A DNA stretch of 21,037 bases, taken from positions 1-21,037 of IMG/VR virus record IMGVR_UViG_3300005527_000357, one strand, 5' to 3'. The notes beneath the pieces were generated by a model. It did no database searches. It saw nothing but the letters and a program-made list of their open reading frames with translations, and was not told where the DNA came from. Source of the stretch: a virus. The translations under genes and the position numbers were made by a program. Positions 20,685 through 21,037 of the stretch are shown piece by piece. The stretch's first letter is position 1, and each line of letters begins with the position of its first letter.

Positions 20685-20905
20685 CAGAAGACCGCAACGA
20701 TTTTCCAAAGGAAGAATGTAAGAATCCCGATGAGATTATCGTGCGGGATATTGATACATTTCATATGGAAGTGATGGGTCCTGATAGTGTGTGGATTGGG
20801 ATTACTCGTAAAAATGGACAGATTGATCACTTTAATGTTATAGTGAAAGGTAAGAAGTTAAGCACCTTATGGTCTCCTAATACAGGTAATCTAAATGAGA
20901 TTTGA
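20681..20905 (+). CDS. 74-aa hypothetical protein
   Basis: Acidic and basic alternate; the centre (F-H-M-E-V-M-G-P-D-S-V-W-I-G-I-T-R-K-N-G-Q-I-D-H-F-N-V-I-V-K-G) suggests a small beta-sheet protein. ATGA with the previous gene, and an 11-base overlap with the next. Function not recognised. Confidence 0.65.
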   Translation: MTEDRNDFPKEECKNPDEIIVRDIDTFHMEVMGPDSVWIGITRKNGQIDHFNVIVKGKKLSTLWSPNTGNLNEI

Positions 20906-21037
20906 AAACCCAACAAAATGGGAACTCTTCCTTGATGGTTTCCATAACTTCTGGTATGCTTTGGATAGTTATGATACTATTGAGCACTTTCCAGATGATT
21001 TTTGGGAAGCACTTTCTTATGGTTGGATGCAAGAATA
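20895..21037 (+). CDS. Hypothetical protein, partial at the right edge
   Basis: ATG at 20895 opens an intact frame to the window end (47 residues). The sequence is aromatic and acidic (F-L-D-G-F-H-N-F-W-Y-A-L-D-S-Y-D, F-P-D-D-F-W-E-A-L-S-Y-G-W-M-Q-E). The last two bases, TA, could begin a stop codon, so the protein may be almost complete. Function not recognised. Confidence 0.6.
   Translation, partial: MRFENPTKWELFLDGFHNFWYALDSYDTIEHFPDDFWEALSYGWMQE

Overview
The window looks like a piece of a T4-like cyanophage genome (a myovirus infecting marine Synechococcus or Prochlorococcus). The evidence is the coding style (all genes on one strand, AT-rich, start/stop codons that mostly overlap by 1-14 bases), T4-type late promoter boxes (NATAAATA), long fibre or virion proteins with bacterial-virus stalk repeats and an S74 chaperone tail, and a dense run of very small proteins of the kind seen in cyanophage early regions. 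No tRNA, rRNA, CRISPR array, insertion sequence or integrase is visible. The host assignment is inference; no hallmark T4 core gene (capsid, portal, polymerase) lies inside the window.

Region 1 (1-9966) is a late, virion-related block. It holds a very large structural protein whose start lies left of the window (ends 4777, S74 intramolecular chaperone at its C-terminus), a 594-aa stalk-repeat fibre protein (4795-6579), a flavin-dependent halogenase of the tryptophan-halogenase family (6591-8048), a glycine-rich adhesin-like protein with a striking cysteine-rich insert (8066-9607), and a small cysteine-cluster protein (9634-9966). Late promoter boxes precede four of the five starts or overlap the preceding stop codon. 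A hairpin terminator at 10024-10057 closes the block.

Region 2 (10061-13127) is a DNA-transaction block started by a promoter whose 20-base core recurs at 20119: an SF2 helicase, a 46-aa protein, an HNH nuclease overlapping a beta-class (SPPY) DNA methyltransferase, and two small unknowns. The nuclease/methyltransferase overlap suggests a restriction-modification-like or self-protection pair.

Region 3 (13123-14834) returns to late-type control. Small genes, one with a membrane segment, are followed by a homing-endonuclease-like gene (14154-14627). Its leader carries a 12-bp inverted repeat with a late promoter in the loop, the same layout that in T4 keeps homing endonucleases silent on early transcripts. 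The next gene (14631-14834) combines a T4-style capsid-targeting and cleavage peptide with a HiPIP-like iron-sulfur cysteine pattern, so it may be packed into the phage head.

Region 4 (14831-21037) starts at a perfect sigma-70 promoter (TTGACA, 17 bp, TATAAT) and is a chain of about 23 tiny genes, most translationally coupled through ATGA or TAATG overlaps. They include two zinc-ribbon-like proteins, a membrane/coiled-coil/proline-rich protein, and a duplicated gene pair (15087 and 17338). A second promoter at 20119 restarts transcription for the last genes, and the final one runs off the right edge. Most of these small proteins have no function that can be assigned from sequence; their packing and promoter suggest early, host-takeover roles.
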